In this document: in pieces, positions 1 to 7,289 of the stretch | Position numbering within the stretch: position 1 is the first letter of the stretch | How the letters are laid out: each line of letters starts with the position of its first letter | Assembly (NCBI GenBank): GCA_006226225.1 | Contig: SBHI01000132.1 | Location: 1 to 20,023 of the forward strand | DNA length: 20,023 nt | Direction: 5' to 3' | DNA from: Alphaproteobacteria bacterium | GTDB lineage: Bacteria; Pseudomonadota; Alphaproteobacteria; Micavibrionales; CSBR16-224 | Position numbers and translations under genes: made by a program | The notes under the pieces: model-generated | Seen by the model: only the letters and a program-made list of their open reading frames with translations | Told to the model about the DNA's origin: nothing | The model's database searches: none

Positions 1-495
1 ATTGGCAAAGCTGAAGCTTTCGGCGCGGACTTCATGTCCGTCCAGCAGATAATGGCTCCAGTAATAAAGCAGGATTTCAAGATCGTTTTTTGTCAGCAGA
101 TGGCGTTTCAACTCACCCGTCAGCGTGTCGGCAAGGTCACGCTGGTTGACGATATTGCCGTTATGCACCATACCCAGACCGAAAGGCGCACCAGTCAGCA
201 GCGGCTGAATATCGCGCTTGCCATTGCCGCCTGTGGTGGCGTAACGGGTATGGCCGATGGCCATTTCCCCCGTCAGATTCTCGATGCTTTCACGGTCAAA
301 CACTTGCGCGACCAGTCCGAGGTCGCGCTTTTGGTAAAACATTTTTGAAAGATCATCGTAGGAAAGCAGGCCTGCCGCGTCCTGTCCGCGGTGCTGCAAG
401 GTCAGCAAACCGCGATAGGCCTCATAGGCCGCCTGATATTCGGGATCACCCTGAAAAGAGGATGCCGAACCGGCTATTCCGATAACACCGCACAT
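1..495 (-). CDS. purF: Amidophosphoribosyltransferase, N-terminal part (runs off the window)
   Basis: First committed enzyme of de novo purine synthesis: it transfers ammonia from glutamine to PRPP to give phosphoribosylamine in the cytoplasm. Reading the reverse strand from ATG at 495 gives 165 codons open to the window edge. The protein begins MCGVIGIAG, so Cys2 becomes the N-terminal nucleophile of the class II glutaminase after Met removal, and there is no propeptide. Further family motifs follow: LQHRGQDAAG near residue 45, then IGHTRYATTGG and GMVHNGNIVN around residues 95-130, which form the glutamine site. Only the glutaminase domain is visible; the phosphoribosyltransferase domain lies outside. 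A weak GGGTGA lies just before the start. The gene follows the permease gene after a 197-bp gap holding a plausible promoter, so it probably has its own transcript. The identification is secure. Confidence 0.95.
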   Translation of the reverse strand, partial: MCGVIGIAGSASSFQGDPEYQAAYEAYRGLLTLQHRGQDAAGLLSYDDLSKMFYQKRDLGLVAQVFDRESIENLTGEMAIGHTRYATTGGNGKRDIQPLLTGAPFGLGMVHNGNIVNQRDLADTLTGELKRHLLTKNDLEILLYYWSHYLLDGHEVRAESFSFAN

Positions 496-533
496 TATTC
501 ACCCAAACTCTGCGTCTATCCGAATCCCATTTT

Positions 534-562
534 AAAATAAAACGCCCGTGTCTTGTTGTCAC
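534..562 (-). promoter_or_regulatory. Candidate promoter for purF
   Basis: On the minus strand a GTGACA (-35, 557-562) is separated by 17 nt from TATTTT (-10, 534-539). The start site would lie near 527 and the 5' leader would be about 30 nt. The -35 matches the sigma-70 consensus in five of six positions and the -10 in four of six. I saw no purine operator that I could name. The rest of the 496-692 gap holds a 6-bp inverted repeat GGATAC/GTATCC with a long loop (about 629-666) and no convincing gene. Confidence 0.35.
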
Positions 563-692
563 AGTTTTGGAGAGAAATGACAAGAGGCTTTTGCAAAAAA
601 ATACAAGATATATGCGTTTTCTCGGCTTATGGATACCGTATATTGTTATCGAGGTAAGTGCAGTATCCGGCATTGAGAGCAGTAATATATCT

Positions 693-1466
693 TTAAATCA
701 GCCCTGCTGTTAGTAAAGCGCCCAGCAGATATAATGTGGCGGCGACAAGTTTCTGAACAAAGCTGATGGTGACTTTTTTCAGCCCGGCCTTTCCTGCCAA
801 AACACCGGCAAAGGCGGCAATTGTCGCGGCGGCCAGAAGCCGCATATCCACCTGCGCCATAATCAGCGTGATATTGAGGCCGTAAACGGCAAGACGGGTG
901 ATATCGACAACTGCCGCAATGGCGGCGTTGCTGGCAACAAACCGGTCTTTATCCAGACCTGCGCGGATCAGGAAGGCGCTACGAAATGCGCCCTGATGTC
1001 CCGATAACCCGCCGAAAAAACCGCTTAAAATACCGCCGAGAGGCAGGGTGCGGGCGGAGAGGTTGATTTTTTTCAGGACGGGAAGCCATTCCAGTGTGGC
1101 AAAAAAAATCAGCAGCAACCCGACAGCCAATTTGACAGGCGTGATAATTGCTGTTGTGCCAAAAGCCGTATAGGAATGAATTTCCGGCAAATCGGCAAGT
1201 TTTGCCAACAGCCATGCACCGGGTATGGTCGCAATCATGGCGGGTATGCCGAAACGCGCAGTGACGCGCCAGTCAATATATTTCCAGAGCGTTGTCAGTT
1301 TGAACAGGCTGTTCAGCAGATGAACGAAAGCCGTCATGGCAACGGCAGTGGTGACGGGAAAGAAAACCGCGACGACCGGCATCAGAATTGTGCCAAGACC
1401 GAAACCGGAAAACAGAGTCAGGAGAGAGGCGAAAAACGCCGTGACAATAATGGTAAGCGACATCAT
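693..1466 (-). CDS. TauE/SafE (TSUP) family permease
   Basis: A 257-residue polytopic inner-membrane protein with about eight hydrophobic segments. The family exports or imports sulfite, sulfoacetate and other sulfur-containing anions, but the substrate cannot be told from sequence alone. The internal duplication typical of the family is visible: GFGLGTILMP near residues 21-30 is echoed by GGILSGFFGGLSGHQGAFRS near 144-163. Length matches the family (about 250). Two tandem ATG codons make the start ambiguous by one residue, and an AGGGA lies about 13 nt upstream, which is long spacing. The gene begins only 22 nt after the U-tract of the fadE terminator, so it is either expressed by read-through or from a promoter inside the fadE 3' end. 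Sulfur-anion transport would fit the transsulfuration genes elsewhere in the window, but they are distant and this link is only inference. Confidence 0.85.
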   Translation of the reverse strand: MMSLTIIVTAFFASLLTLFSGFGLGTILMPVVAVFFPVTTAVAMTAFVHLLNSLFKLTTLWKYIDWRVTARFGIPAMIATIPGAWLLAKLADLPEIHSYTAFGTTAIITPVKLAVGLLLIFFATLEWLPVLKKINLSARTLPLGGILSGFFGGLSGHQGAFRSAFLIRAGLDKDRFVASNAAIAAVVDITRLAVYGLNITLIMAQVDMRLLAAATIAAFAGVLAGKAGLKKVTISFVQKLVAATLYLLGALLTAGLI

Positions 1467-1488
1467 GGTGTTTTAGCCATCCCTATTT

Positions 1489-1519
1489 AAAAAGACGGCG
1501 GAGGTTTGACCCTCCGCCG
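1489..1519 (-). terminator. Rho-independent terminator of the fadE-like gene
   Basis: Read on the minus strand, a 9-bp perfect GC-rich stem (arms 1511-1519 and 1496-1504) encloses a 6-nt loop and is followed after two bases by a T-run (1489-1493). It starts 28 nt after the fadE stop codon. This is the only classical intrinsic terminator I found in the window with stem and T-tract both strong. Confidence 0.85.
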
Positions 1520-1546
1520 CTTTGTTTCTCCGTGTATGCGAAAAAC

Positions 1547-3862
1547 TTATTTTTTCTTGGCAGGTGCTTTCTTTTTCGCCGGTGCCTTTGCTTTGGACGC
1601 GGCGGGAGCAGAAGCGGCCTGTTTGTCAGCGGCGCGTTTGGTACGCAGCGCCTGATTGCTTTTATCTTCGAAAGCATCAACGGCAACGACGGCTTCGCGT
1701 GCGGCATTGGCGTCTTTGATCAGCTGGGCTTCGGCTTTGCTCAGGATTTTGGCCTTAACGGCTTTGTCCAGATCTTTGCTGTCCAGCTTGCCTGCTTTGA
1801 CGGCTTCGTTGATTTTCTTTTCCAGCGGTTCTGCTGCAACGACCTTTTTGAACGCGTCTTCGAGAATGAAGAGCGGCTCTTTTTCCGAGGTCGGCAGATA
1901 GATACCACCCGTCAGACGGTCGCGTGCCGGGCCCGGTGTGGAAACCAGCGTGGCAACCTGATGGTCGAGCTTGTCGGACGGTGCTTTGTTGCTTTGGCGT
2001 CCGAAAAACGGCAGAATGCTAAGCGGCGCCGTCATAAGTTTCAGGATACCGCCGACAAATTTGTTCGGGTAGTTATCCAGAAGGTCATTCATGGCTTTTT
2101 CCGCATCATGCAGCGACTGCTCGGCAGCCCATTTCATCAACGGGATATCTTCCTTGTGGCTGCCTTGCGCTTCGAAATGGCGCAGGGTGGCGGAGGCGAT
2201 ATACATGTTGCTGAGGACATCGCCAAGACGTGCCGTCACGCGCTCTTTACGTTTCAGACTGCCGCCCAATACGCCTGCAGAGACGTTGGAGAGCAGGTTG
2301 AATTGTGCCGACAGCTTGTTGATTTTCTGATAATAGCGTTTGGTGTTCTTATCTTTTGTCGGCGTGCGTGTCAGACGGCCGTTTGTTACACCCAGCCACA
2401 TGCTGCGTCCGGCATTGATGACGCTGTTGAGAATATGGCCGACCAGATGTTTGGTCAGAGCTTTCTCGTCATTGTCTTCAGCGGCCTGAATTTCTTTCAG
2501 CATATAGGGATGCGAGCGCACCATGCCCTGACCGAAGATGATCAGGTTACGTGTCATGATATTCGCACCTTCAACCGTGATGGCGATAGGGATACCTTTA
2601 TAAGCTTCGGCCAGCAGGTTGTTCGGGCCTTCGCTGACGGCCTTACCGCCGTGGATATCCATTGCGTCATTGACGGTTTTACGCATTTTTTCCGTCAAAT
2701 GGTATTTAACGATTGCTGACGGGATAGCCGGACGCTCTTTGCGGTCAACCATCTGGACAGTCGCCGTGCGGGCGGCATCCATCATATAGGTTGTACCGGC
2801 CATACGTGCCATAACTTCCTCGACGCCCTCGAATTTGCCGACGGGCATGTTGAACTGGCGGCGGACGCGGCCATAAGCGCTGGTCAGGCGTGTCGCCATT
2901 TTCGCACCAGAGGTCGATTGTGCCGGCAGTGAAATGGAGCGGCCGATTGCAAGCGATTCCATCAGCATTTTCCAGCCTTGTCCGGCACGTTTTTTTCCAC
3001 CGATGATGTTATCCAGCGGAATAAAGACGTCTTTACCCTGGTTCGGGCCGTTCTGGAACGGTACATTCATCGGACGGTGACGGTCACCGATATCAATGCC
3101 CGGCAGATCAGAGGGGATCAGGGCACAGGTAATGCCGATATCTTTTTTGTCGCCGAGCAATCCGTCAGGATCCTCCATTTTGAAAGCCAGACCGATCAGT
3201 GTCGCAACGGGGCCCAGTGTAATGTAACGTTTGTCCCAGTTGATTTTAATGCCCAGTTCGCCTTTTTCGTTTTTGCAGACCACGCCTGTATCCGGCATGC
3301 CGCCCGCATCGGAGCCGGCATTCGGGCCCGTCAGGGCAAAACAGGGAATCTCTTCACCTTTGGCAAGGCGGGGCAGATAGTAATCTTTTTGATCCTGCGT
3401 GCCGTATTCATGGATCAGCTCAGCAGGGCCGAGTGAGTTGGGAACCATAACCGTCACACCGGCTGTGATGCTGCGGGACGAAAGCTTCATCACAACTTGC
3501 GAATGCGCATAGGCGGTAAATTCCAGACCGCCGTATTTTTCCGGCACAACCATACCGAAGAACTTGTTTTCTTTCATGAAGTCCCAGATTTCTTCAGGCA
3601 GGTCGCCGAAATCATTGCCGTTATGGTTGATTTTCCAGTTATCAATCATATCGCAGAGTTCTTGAACCGGGCCATCGATAAAAGCTTGTTCTTTTTCGGA
3701 GAGTTCAGGGGTTGGTAGGCTGCGCATTTTGTTGAAGTCGGGCTTGCCTTTAAACAGCTCACCTTCAAAACCGACGGTGCCGGATTCCAGCGCCTCTTTT
3801 TCGGTTTGTGAAATCGGCGGCATGACTTTTTTATATGTCTCCAAAATCTTTTTCCGGATCAT
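1547..3862 (-). CDS. fadE: FadE-type acyl-CoA dehydrogenase with Lys/Ala-rich C-terminal tail
   Basis: FAD enzyme of fatty-acid beta-oxidation that introduces the trans-2 double bond into acyl-CoA. The 771-residue protein has the large FadE architecture. An N-terminal helical region contains EQAFIDGPVQELCDM (58-72). It is followed by the acyl-CoA dehydrogenase N and middle domains (VVPEKYGGLEF near 105; FAD-contacting TGPNAGSDAG at 178-187) and the C-terminal domain (GRSISLPAQSTSG from 307). The catalytic base is Glu431 in TVEGANIMTR. The extra C-terminal region of bacterial FadE (DUF1974 type) runs from about 450 to 735. It lacks the N-terminal membrane segments of the E. coli protein (814 residues). 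Residues 742-771 are a low-complexity Ala/Lys/Pro tail with repeated PAKKK. A good AGGAGAG precedes the ATG. The gene stands alone between its promoter and a strong terminator. Confidence 0.92.
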   Translation of the reverse strand: MIRKKILETYKKVMPPISQTEKEALESGTVGFEGELFKGKPDFNKMRSLPTPELSEKEQAFIDGPVQELCDMIDNWKINHNGNDFGDLPEEIWDFMKENKFFGMVVPEKYGGLEFTAYAHSQVVMKLSSRSITAGVTVMVPNSLGPAELIHEYGTQDQKDYYLPRLAKGEEIPCFALTGPNAGSDAGGMPDTGVVCKNEKGELGIKINWDKRYITLGPVATLIGLAFKMEDPDGLLGDKKDIGITCALIPSDLPGIDIGDRHRPMNVPFQNGPNQGKDVFIPLDNIIGGKKRAGQGWKMLMESLAIGRSISLPAQSTSGAKMATRLTSAYGRVRRQFNMPVGKFEGVEEVMARMAGTTYMMDAARTATVQMVDRKERPAIPSAIVKYHLTEKMRKTVNDAMDIHGGKAVSEGPNNLLAEAYKGIPIAITVEGANIMTRNLIIFGQGMVRSHPYMLKEIQAAEDNDEKALTKHLVGHILNSVINAGRSMWLGVTNGRLTRTPTKDKNTKRYYQKINKLSAQFNLLSNVSAGVLGGSLKRKERVTARLGDVLSNMYIASATLRHFEAQGSHKEDIPLMKWAAEQSLHDAEKAMNDLLDNYPNKFVGGILKLMTAPLSILPFFGRQSNKAPSDKLDHQVATLVSTPGPARDRLTGGIYLPTSEKEPLFILEDAFKKVVAAEPLEKKINEAVKAGKLDSKDLDKAVKAKILSKAEAQLIKDANAAREAVVAVDAFEDKSNQALRTKRAADKQAASAPAASKAKAPAKKKAPAKKK

Positions 3863-3918
3863 GGCTTTTCTCTCCTATTGTTGAACGTGCATTTATGTCA
3901 TGTATGAAATACGGCGGT

Positions 3919-3948
3919 ATTACACCAAAACGGGCAGCGTCATGTCAA
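3919..3948 (-). promoter_or_regulatory. Promoter of the fadE-like gene with overlapping dyad
   Basis: A perfect TTGACA (-35, 3943-3948, minus strand) is followed after 18 nt by TGTAAT (-10, 3919-3924). The start site would be near 3912, leaving a leader of about 50 nt before the fadE ATG. A small inverted repeat AATAC-ggcg-GTATT (3908-3921) overlaps the -10 box and the start site. That is a position where a repressor could act, although its 5-bp arms are short enough to arise by chance. Confidence 0.55.
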
Positions 3949-4256
3949 GATAATATCGCAATTACGTGTCGTATTTCGAAGATAGTTCGGGGTTATGTTA
4001 TATAAGTGGAGTTTATTTCCCATATCTTTAAAACTTATTGAAAAATAAAGGCTTTTTCTTACCATAATTGTGGGTTTTTCATTGTGATTCTTCCGACTCG
4101 CAGAGGAAAGAGGGGAGTAATAAATGGTAGTCACAGCACCGAAATTAACAATAAAATAATTACATAATAATTATACAAAACATAACTTGGAGTTGTGTGT
4201 CTATAGGGATAAAAACGGTGCATATTTATACGATACCCTTACGGCACCTGTGGTGC

Positions 4257-4284
4257 TTGTCCTTTCACATGGATGACGTATGAT
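4257..4284 (+). promoter_or_regulatory. Candidate promoter for the nitrilase-like gene
   Basis: TTGTCC (4257-4262) and TATGAT (4279-4284) are separated by 16 nt, putting the start near 4291, 26 nt before the ATG at 4317. A 5-bp hairpin GCACC/GGTGC (4244-4256) abuts the -35 box and could be an operator. GGGTGAG lies 7-8 nt ahead of the ATG as a modest ribosome binding site. Confidence 0.4.
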
Positions 4285-4316
4285 ATGTAGCAATGTAAAA
4301 AAACGGGTGAGCAGAA

Positions 4317-5190
4317 ATGGCAAAAGACAATATTCGTGCGGCAGCGCTGCAATTCGGAATGCGGCGCGTGGTATCGCCGGAGGAATTTGAGGAGCGGCTG
4401 GATTATTTTACCGCAACGGCGGCGGGCTATGGCGCAGATTTTATTCTTTACCCCGAACTGCTGACTTTGTGTCTGTTATCGGCGGCGGAAGAAAAACTGA
4501 GTCTTGCCGCAGGTGTGAAAGCGCTGAGCGATTATACGCAGCGCTGGCAGGATTTTCTTGGAAAACTGGCGGCAAAACACAAGATCAACATTATTGGCGG
4601 GTCGCACCTGCATCAAGACGCGGACGGAATTGTACGCAACAGCTGTTACATCGCTTTGCGTGACGGCAATGGTCGCGCAGGATAAATTGCATCCAACACC
4701 GAATGAAGCCCGATTCTGGGGCTTGCAGGGCGGTGACGCTGTCCGCGTCATCGAGACGGATTGCGGACATATCGGTGTACTAATTTGCTATGATTCCGAA
4801 TTTCCCGAAGCGGCACGAAAACTGGCTGATGACGGCGCGGAGATTTTATTTGTGCCTTTCTGTACGGATGAACGGCAGGGTTATTGCCGCGTGCGCTATT
4901 GCTGTCATGCGCGTACGGTGGAAAACCAGTATTACGTTGTTGCGGCGGGGACGGTCGGCAATCTGGAGAATGTCGAAAATGCCGATATCCATTACGCTGA
5001 AAGCTGCATTTTAACGCCCTGTGATTACGGTTTTGCAGCGGATGGTGTTGCGGCAATTGCTCCGGCATTGGAGGAAACGCTGATCTGGGCTGATTTGGAT
5101 ATTCCTGCGCTGCATAAAGCGAGGAAAAGCGGCACGGTACAAAATCTGAAAGACCGCCGCAGCGATCTTTATGAAGTATCGTGGAAATAG
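4317..5190 (+). pseudogene. Carbon-nitrogen hydrolase (nitrilase superfamily) broken by a +1 frameshift
   Basis: Members hydrolyse amides or nitriles via a Glu-Lys-Cys triad. The first frame (from ATG 4317) runs through LQFGMRRVVS and the catalytic Glu47 in LYPELL, then stops at 4683-4685. The neighbouring frame carries the rest: Lys in QDKLHPTPNE and the nucleophilic Cys in GVLICYDSEFPE, ending at 5190. Removing one base near 4668-4672 (a GG that could be a single G) gives a smooth 290-residue protein with Glu47, Lys123, Glu130 and Cys157. That is a normal length and layout for the family. The triad is therefore split across frames and neither half alone can be active. No slippery heptamer or other programmed-frameshift signal was seen. 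It is either a recent pseudogene or a single-base sequence error; the otherwise clean reading frames argue that the event is very young. The stop lies one base from the stop of the convergent GNAT gene. Confidence 0.85.
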
Positions 5191-5198
5191 GCTATTTC
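5184..5198. repeat. Inverted repeat joining two convergent stop codons
   Basis: GAAATAG and CTATTTC are perfect 7-bp arms around a single central base, and each arm ends in the TAG stop codon of one of the two convergent genes. No T-tract follows, so it is not a standard intrinsic terminator. Confidence 0.5.
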
Positions 5199-5665
5199 AC
5201 CATATGGGTGGCGGGAACGCCGCTATAGGTCAGAGACTTATAGGGGGTGAAGCCGAATTTGCTCCAAAAGCTTTCGGAATTCTGCACGGCAACCAGTGAA
5301 AAATGCGCCAGCCCGTTTTGCTCTGCCAATGCAAAAGCCGTGTTTACCAGTTCACGCGCGGCGCCTTTACCGCGCGCAGCGGGGGCGATGGCAAGATCAT
5401 GGATATAAAGACAGTCCGGTTTTTCCGGCAGGGACATGTTTTCGGTAAATAGCGGTGCGGTTTCATTTTTGCGCCAGGGGTGTACGAAAAGATAGGCCTG
5501 TAAAATGCCATCCTCATACCATCCTAATGCACCCTCCGGGAATACGCGCTGTTTTTCATGGAATATTGCGGCTTCCTCCCACAGCTCTTGCGGGTAGGAT
5601 AGCTGTTGCACGGCAACAACGCGGTCGAGGTCGTCTGCGGGAATTTTTTTGATATTTGTGCTCAT
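5192..5665 (-). CDS. GNAT-family N-acetyltransferase
   Basis: A 157-residue single-domain acetyl-CoA-dependent acyltransferase. The acetyl-CoA pyrophosphate-binding motif (R/Q-x-x-G-x-G/A) is seen as AARGKGAA at residues 97-103, after the beta4 strand YIHDLAIAP. The C-terminal part HFSLVAVQNSESFWSKFGF is the usual GNAT motif B. Substrate is unknown; an amine or small molecule is as likely as a protein. The start ATG (5663-5665) overlaps the stop of the saccharopine-dehydrogenase-like gene in an ATGA arrangement, so the two are translationally coupled. It is the last gene of a four-gene minus-strand operon. GNAT and nitrilase-superfamily domains occur fused in one polypeptide in some bacteria. 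Here they sit tail to tail on opposite strands, which could be coincidence. Confidence 0.88.
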   Translation of the reverse strand: MSTNIKKIPADDLDRVVAVQQLSYPQELWEEAAIFHEKQRVFPEGALGWYEDGILQAYLFVHPWRKNETAPLFTENMSLPEKPDCLYIHDLAIAPAARGKGAARELVNTAFALAEQNGLAHFSLVAVQNSESFWSKFGFTPYKSLTYSGVPATHMVK

Positions 5666-6780
5666 GCGTCTTCCGTTAAAAATGTGATATCCAACCCGCC
5701 AAGTGCGTCCTGATATTCCTCAAGCGTAATGAGATTAAGACAGGGATAAGCCCCCTGCGGCAGCTCTTTCCCCTCTGCCAGTTTTTGCGCCAGAATAATC
5801 GCAGGCATCGACGGAATATAGGGGCCGTGATTGCTTTTTGCAATGATGTAAAAAGTAAGAGTTTTTGCCGCTCCACGCGGATCTGTTCCTGTCAGGCGCA
5901 TATGGAAGGCGCTTTTGCCGCTGCCGAAACGGTCAAACAGTCGTGATATTTTGTATAGCAGCGGCGCGCGTGGCACGAGACTTTTCATCAACCCGTAGCG
6001 CGGCAAAAAGGACAGTAGCCATAATCCGATATGCTGGATGCGGCTTTCCGTTCCCGCGCCGAAACGAATGTTCTTTACGGCGGGATAGCGCGGCGGGAAC
6101 AGTGCAAGGTCGGGGATGTCGCAATCCGCCAGCAGCCTTTTCCCTATTTCGGGGTAAACATGGCTGCGCAGATTTTGCCAGCCATAGGTTGTTTGCATGC
6201 GGCCGTTTGTCAATGTTTCAAACGGGTGCCCGACATAGCTGAGAATGGCGGAGGTTGTCGCCAAGCCGCGATTGGTTTGCTGTGCGGTGGCGATTCCGTA
6301 ATCAATACTGTCGATACTGTCAAAGCGGTTTTGATAATGATCGATAACGGCAGCGGATAGACAGGGCACGGAGCTCGCACCGCTGATAATAGCAACAGCG
6401 TTTTGTTTTGCCTCTTGATCCAGCGCCGTGATGCTACAGACAAAGCTCCGTGCATCCGCAAGGTCGGTATAATGACAGCCTGCGGCGATGCAGGCCTCAG
6501 CAACAGCATAGCCCTGTTCTTGAAACGGGCCGGAGGTATGGATAACCATATCCGGCAAAACGGCTTTTAAAACGGGACTGATATCTTTGGTGATATCCAG
6601 TACGGCGGTTTCGGGCGTATGGGCGGCATCTGTTAATGTGGCGGCAAAATCCGCTGCCTTCTTTTCACTGCGTCCGCCGATAATTAACCGGATTTGCGGG
6701 TGTGGTGCAAGGCGGCGGCAGATGTAGCTGCCGAAATTGCCGTATCCGCCGATCACCAAAATGCGTTTCAAAGCTGTCAT
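5662..6780 (-). CDS. Saccharopine dehydrogenase-like NAD(P)-binding protein
   Basis: A 372-residue protein of the saccharopine dehydrogenase / trans-acting enoyl reductase-like superfamily. The N-terminal Rossmann fold shows RILVIGGYGNFGSYI with the glycine motif at residues 11-17, and IGGRSEKKA at the end of beta2 suggests NADP preference. HYTDLADARSFV (about 103-114) and IISGASSVPCLS (about 132-143) are typical for the family. It lacks anything that would assign it to lysine metabolism, and no lys genes are nearby. The substrate is unknown. A GGAAAG precedes the ATG. It begins 19 nt after the DUF2269-like gene and overlaps the GNAT gene by 4 nt, so it is in the middle of an operon. An oxidoreductase acting on a membrane lipid or a polyketide-like substrate is possible but not shown. 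Confidence 0.8.
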   Translation of the reverse strand: MTALKRILVIGGYGNFGSYICRRLAPHPQIRLIIGGRSEKKAADFAATLTDAAHTPETAVLDITKDISPVLKAVLPDMVIHTSGPFQEQGYAVAEACIAAGCHYTDLADARSFVCSITALDQEAKQNAVAIISGASSVPCLSAAVIDHYQNRFDSIDSIDYGIATAQQTNRGLATTSAILSYVGHPFETLTNGRMQTTYGWQNLRSHVYPEIGKRLLADCDIPDLALFPPRYPAVKNIRFGAGTESRIQHIGLWLLSFLPRYGLMKSLVPRAPLLYKISRLFDRFGSGKSAFHMRLTGTDPRGAAKTLTFYIIAKSNHGPYIPSMPAIILAQKLAEGKELPQGAYPCLNLITLEEYQDALGGLDITFLTEDA

Positions 6781-6799
6781 AGAATGCTTTCTTTCCGTC

Positions 6800-7264
6800 T
6801 CACGGTTTTGCGACCATCAGGTAAAAAATGCCGATTACACCTGCAAAGGCTGGCCAGCCGAGCAGAAACCAGATGCGGAACAGTTTTGTGTAAGCGGTTG
6901 GTAGCTCTGTGCCATTGTCGCTTGCGTTGCGCAGCATATTACGCAGCTGGATCTGGATAAAAACAACAGGAACCCAGCATAGGCCGATCAGCAAATAAAG
7001 CGCGCTGCTCCAAATGATCCATGTCTCATGAAAAGAGTAACCACTATTGATGACAAGAAGAAAACCCGTTAGCGGTTGTAAGATAACGGCAGGAAGTGTG
7101 AAGATGAAATCAGCGAGAACGGTCAAGCGTGCGGCGTAATATTTTTGATAAAGCTCTTTCGCAAAGCGTGACATATACATGAAAAAGGCAATTCCCAGTC
7201 CGGTGCCGAATAAAATAGCGGCGCTGAGAATATGCAGGGTCTTTAAGATAAAGTACCAGTCCAT
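6800..7264 (-). CDS. DUF2269-like integral membrane protein
   Basis: About 154 residues with four to five hydrophobic helices (KTLHILSAAILFGTGLGIAFF, LADFIFTLPAVILQPLTGFLLV, WSSALYLLIGLCWVPVVFI, WFLLGWPAFAGVIGIFYLMV). The opening MDWYFILKTLHILSA resembles the DUF2269 family, small integral membrane proteins of unknown function. I chose the ATG at 7262-7264 because it follows the Sel1 gene stop by 25 nt and removes 35 upstream residues of poor hydrophobic quality that would overlap the Sel1 coding region. The ribosome binding site is weak (GGCAG). Position inside the operon suggests co-expression with the saccharopine-dehydrogenase-like protein. No catalytic residues are evident. Confidence 0.7.
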   Translation of the reverse strand: MDWYFILKTLHILSAAILFGTGLGIAFFMYMSRFAKELYQKYYAARLTVLADFIFTLPAVILQPLTGFLLVINSGYSFHETWIIWSSALYLLIGLCWVPVVFIQIQLRNMLRNASDNGTELPTAYTKLFRIWFLLGWPAFAGVIGIFYLMVAKP

Positions 7265-7289
7265 TTTTCTGCCGTTTGACGGGGGCGGC

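Larger units (their letters stand above)
3863..4316. other. AT-rich non-coding gap between divergent genes
   Basis: A 454-bp stretch clearly richer in A and T than its neighbours. It contains the fadE promoter at the left end and a candidate promoter for the nitrilase gene at the right end. In the middle, a well-placed GGGGAG (4112-4117) precedes an 11-codon frame at 4124-4159 (MVVTAPKLTIK). This could be a gene remnant or chance. A short hairpin GCACC-tgt-GGTGC lies at 4244-4256. The reverse-strand frame at 3940-4134 looks like low-complexity noise. No RNA gene was recognised. Confidence 0.6.

Noticed and set aside
446..673. Minus-strand frame of 75 codons ahead of purF
   Set aside because: It overlaps the purF start in another frame and its promoter, and its sequence shows no family features.
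1532..2719. Long plus-strand open frame of 395 codons antisense to the FadE-like gene
   Set aside because: It shadows a well-supported coding region, is rich in Phe, Cys and Arg as antisense frames often are, and has no recognisable family motif.
3940..4134. Minus-strand frame of 64 codons in the AT-rich gap
   Set aside because: Overlaps the fadE promoter -35, lacks a ribosome binding site and has low-complexity composition.
4124..4159. Eleven-codon frame with a good Shine-Dalgarno in the fadE-nitrilase gap
   Set aside because: Too short to identify and without a promoter or partner; may be a remnant or chance.
4668..4685. Programmed ribosomal frameshift to make full-length nitrilase
   Set aside because: No slippery heptamer, rare-codon pause, internal Shine-Dalgarno or downstream structure was seen at the shift point, so a mutation or error is simpler.
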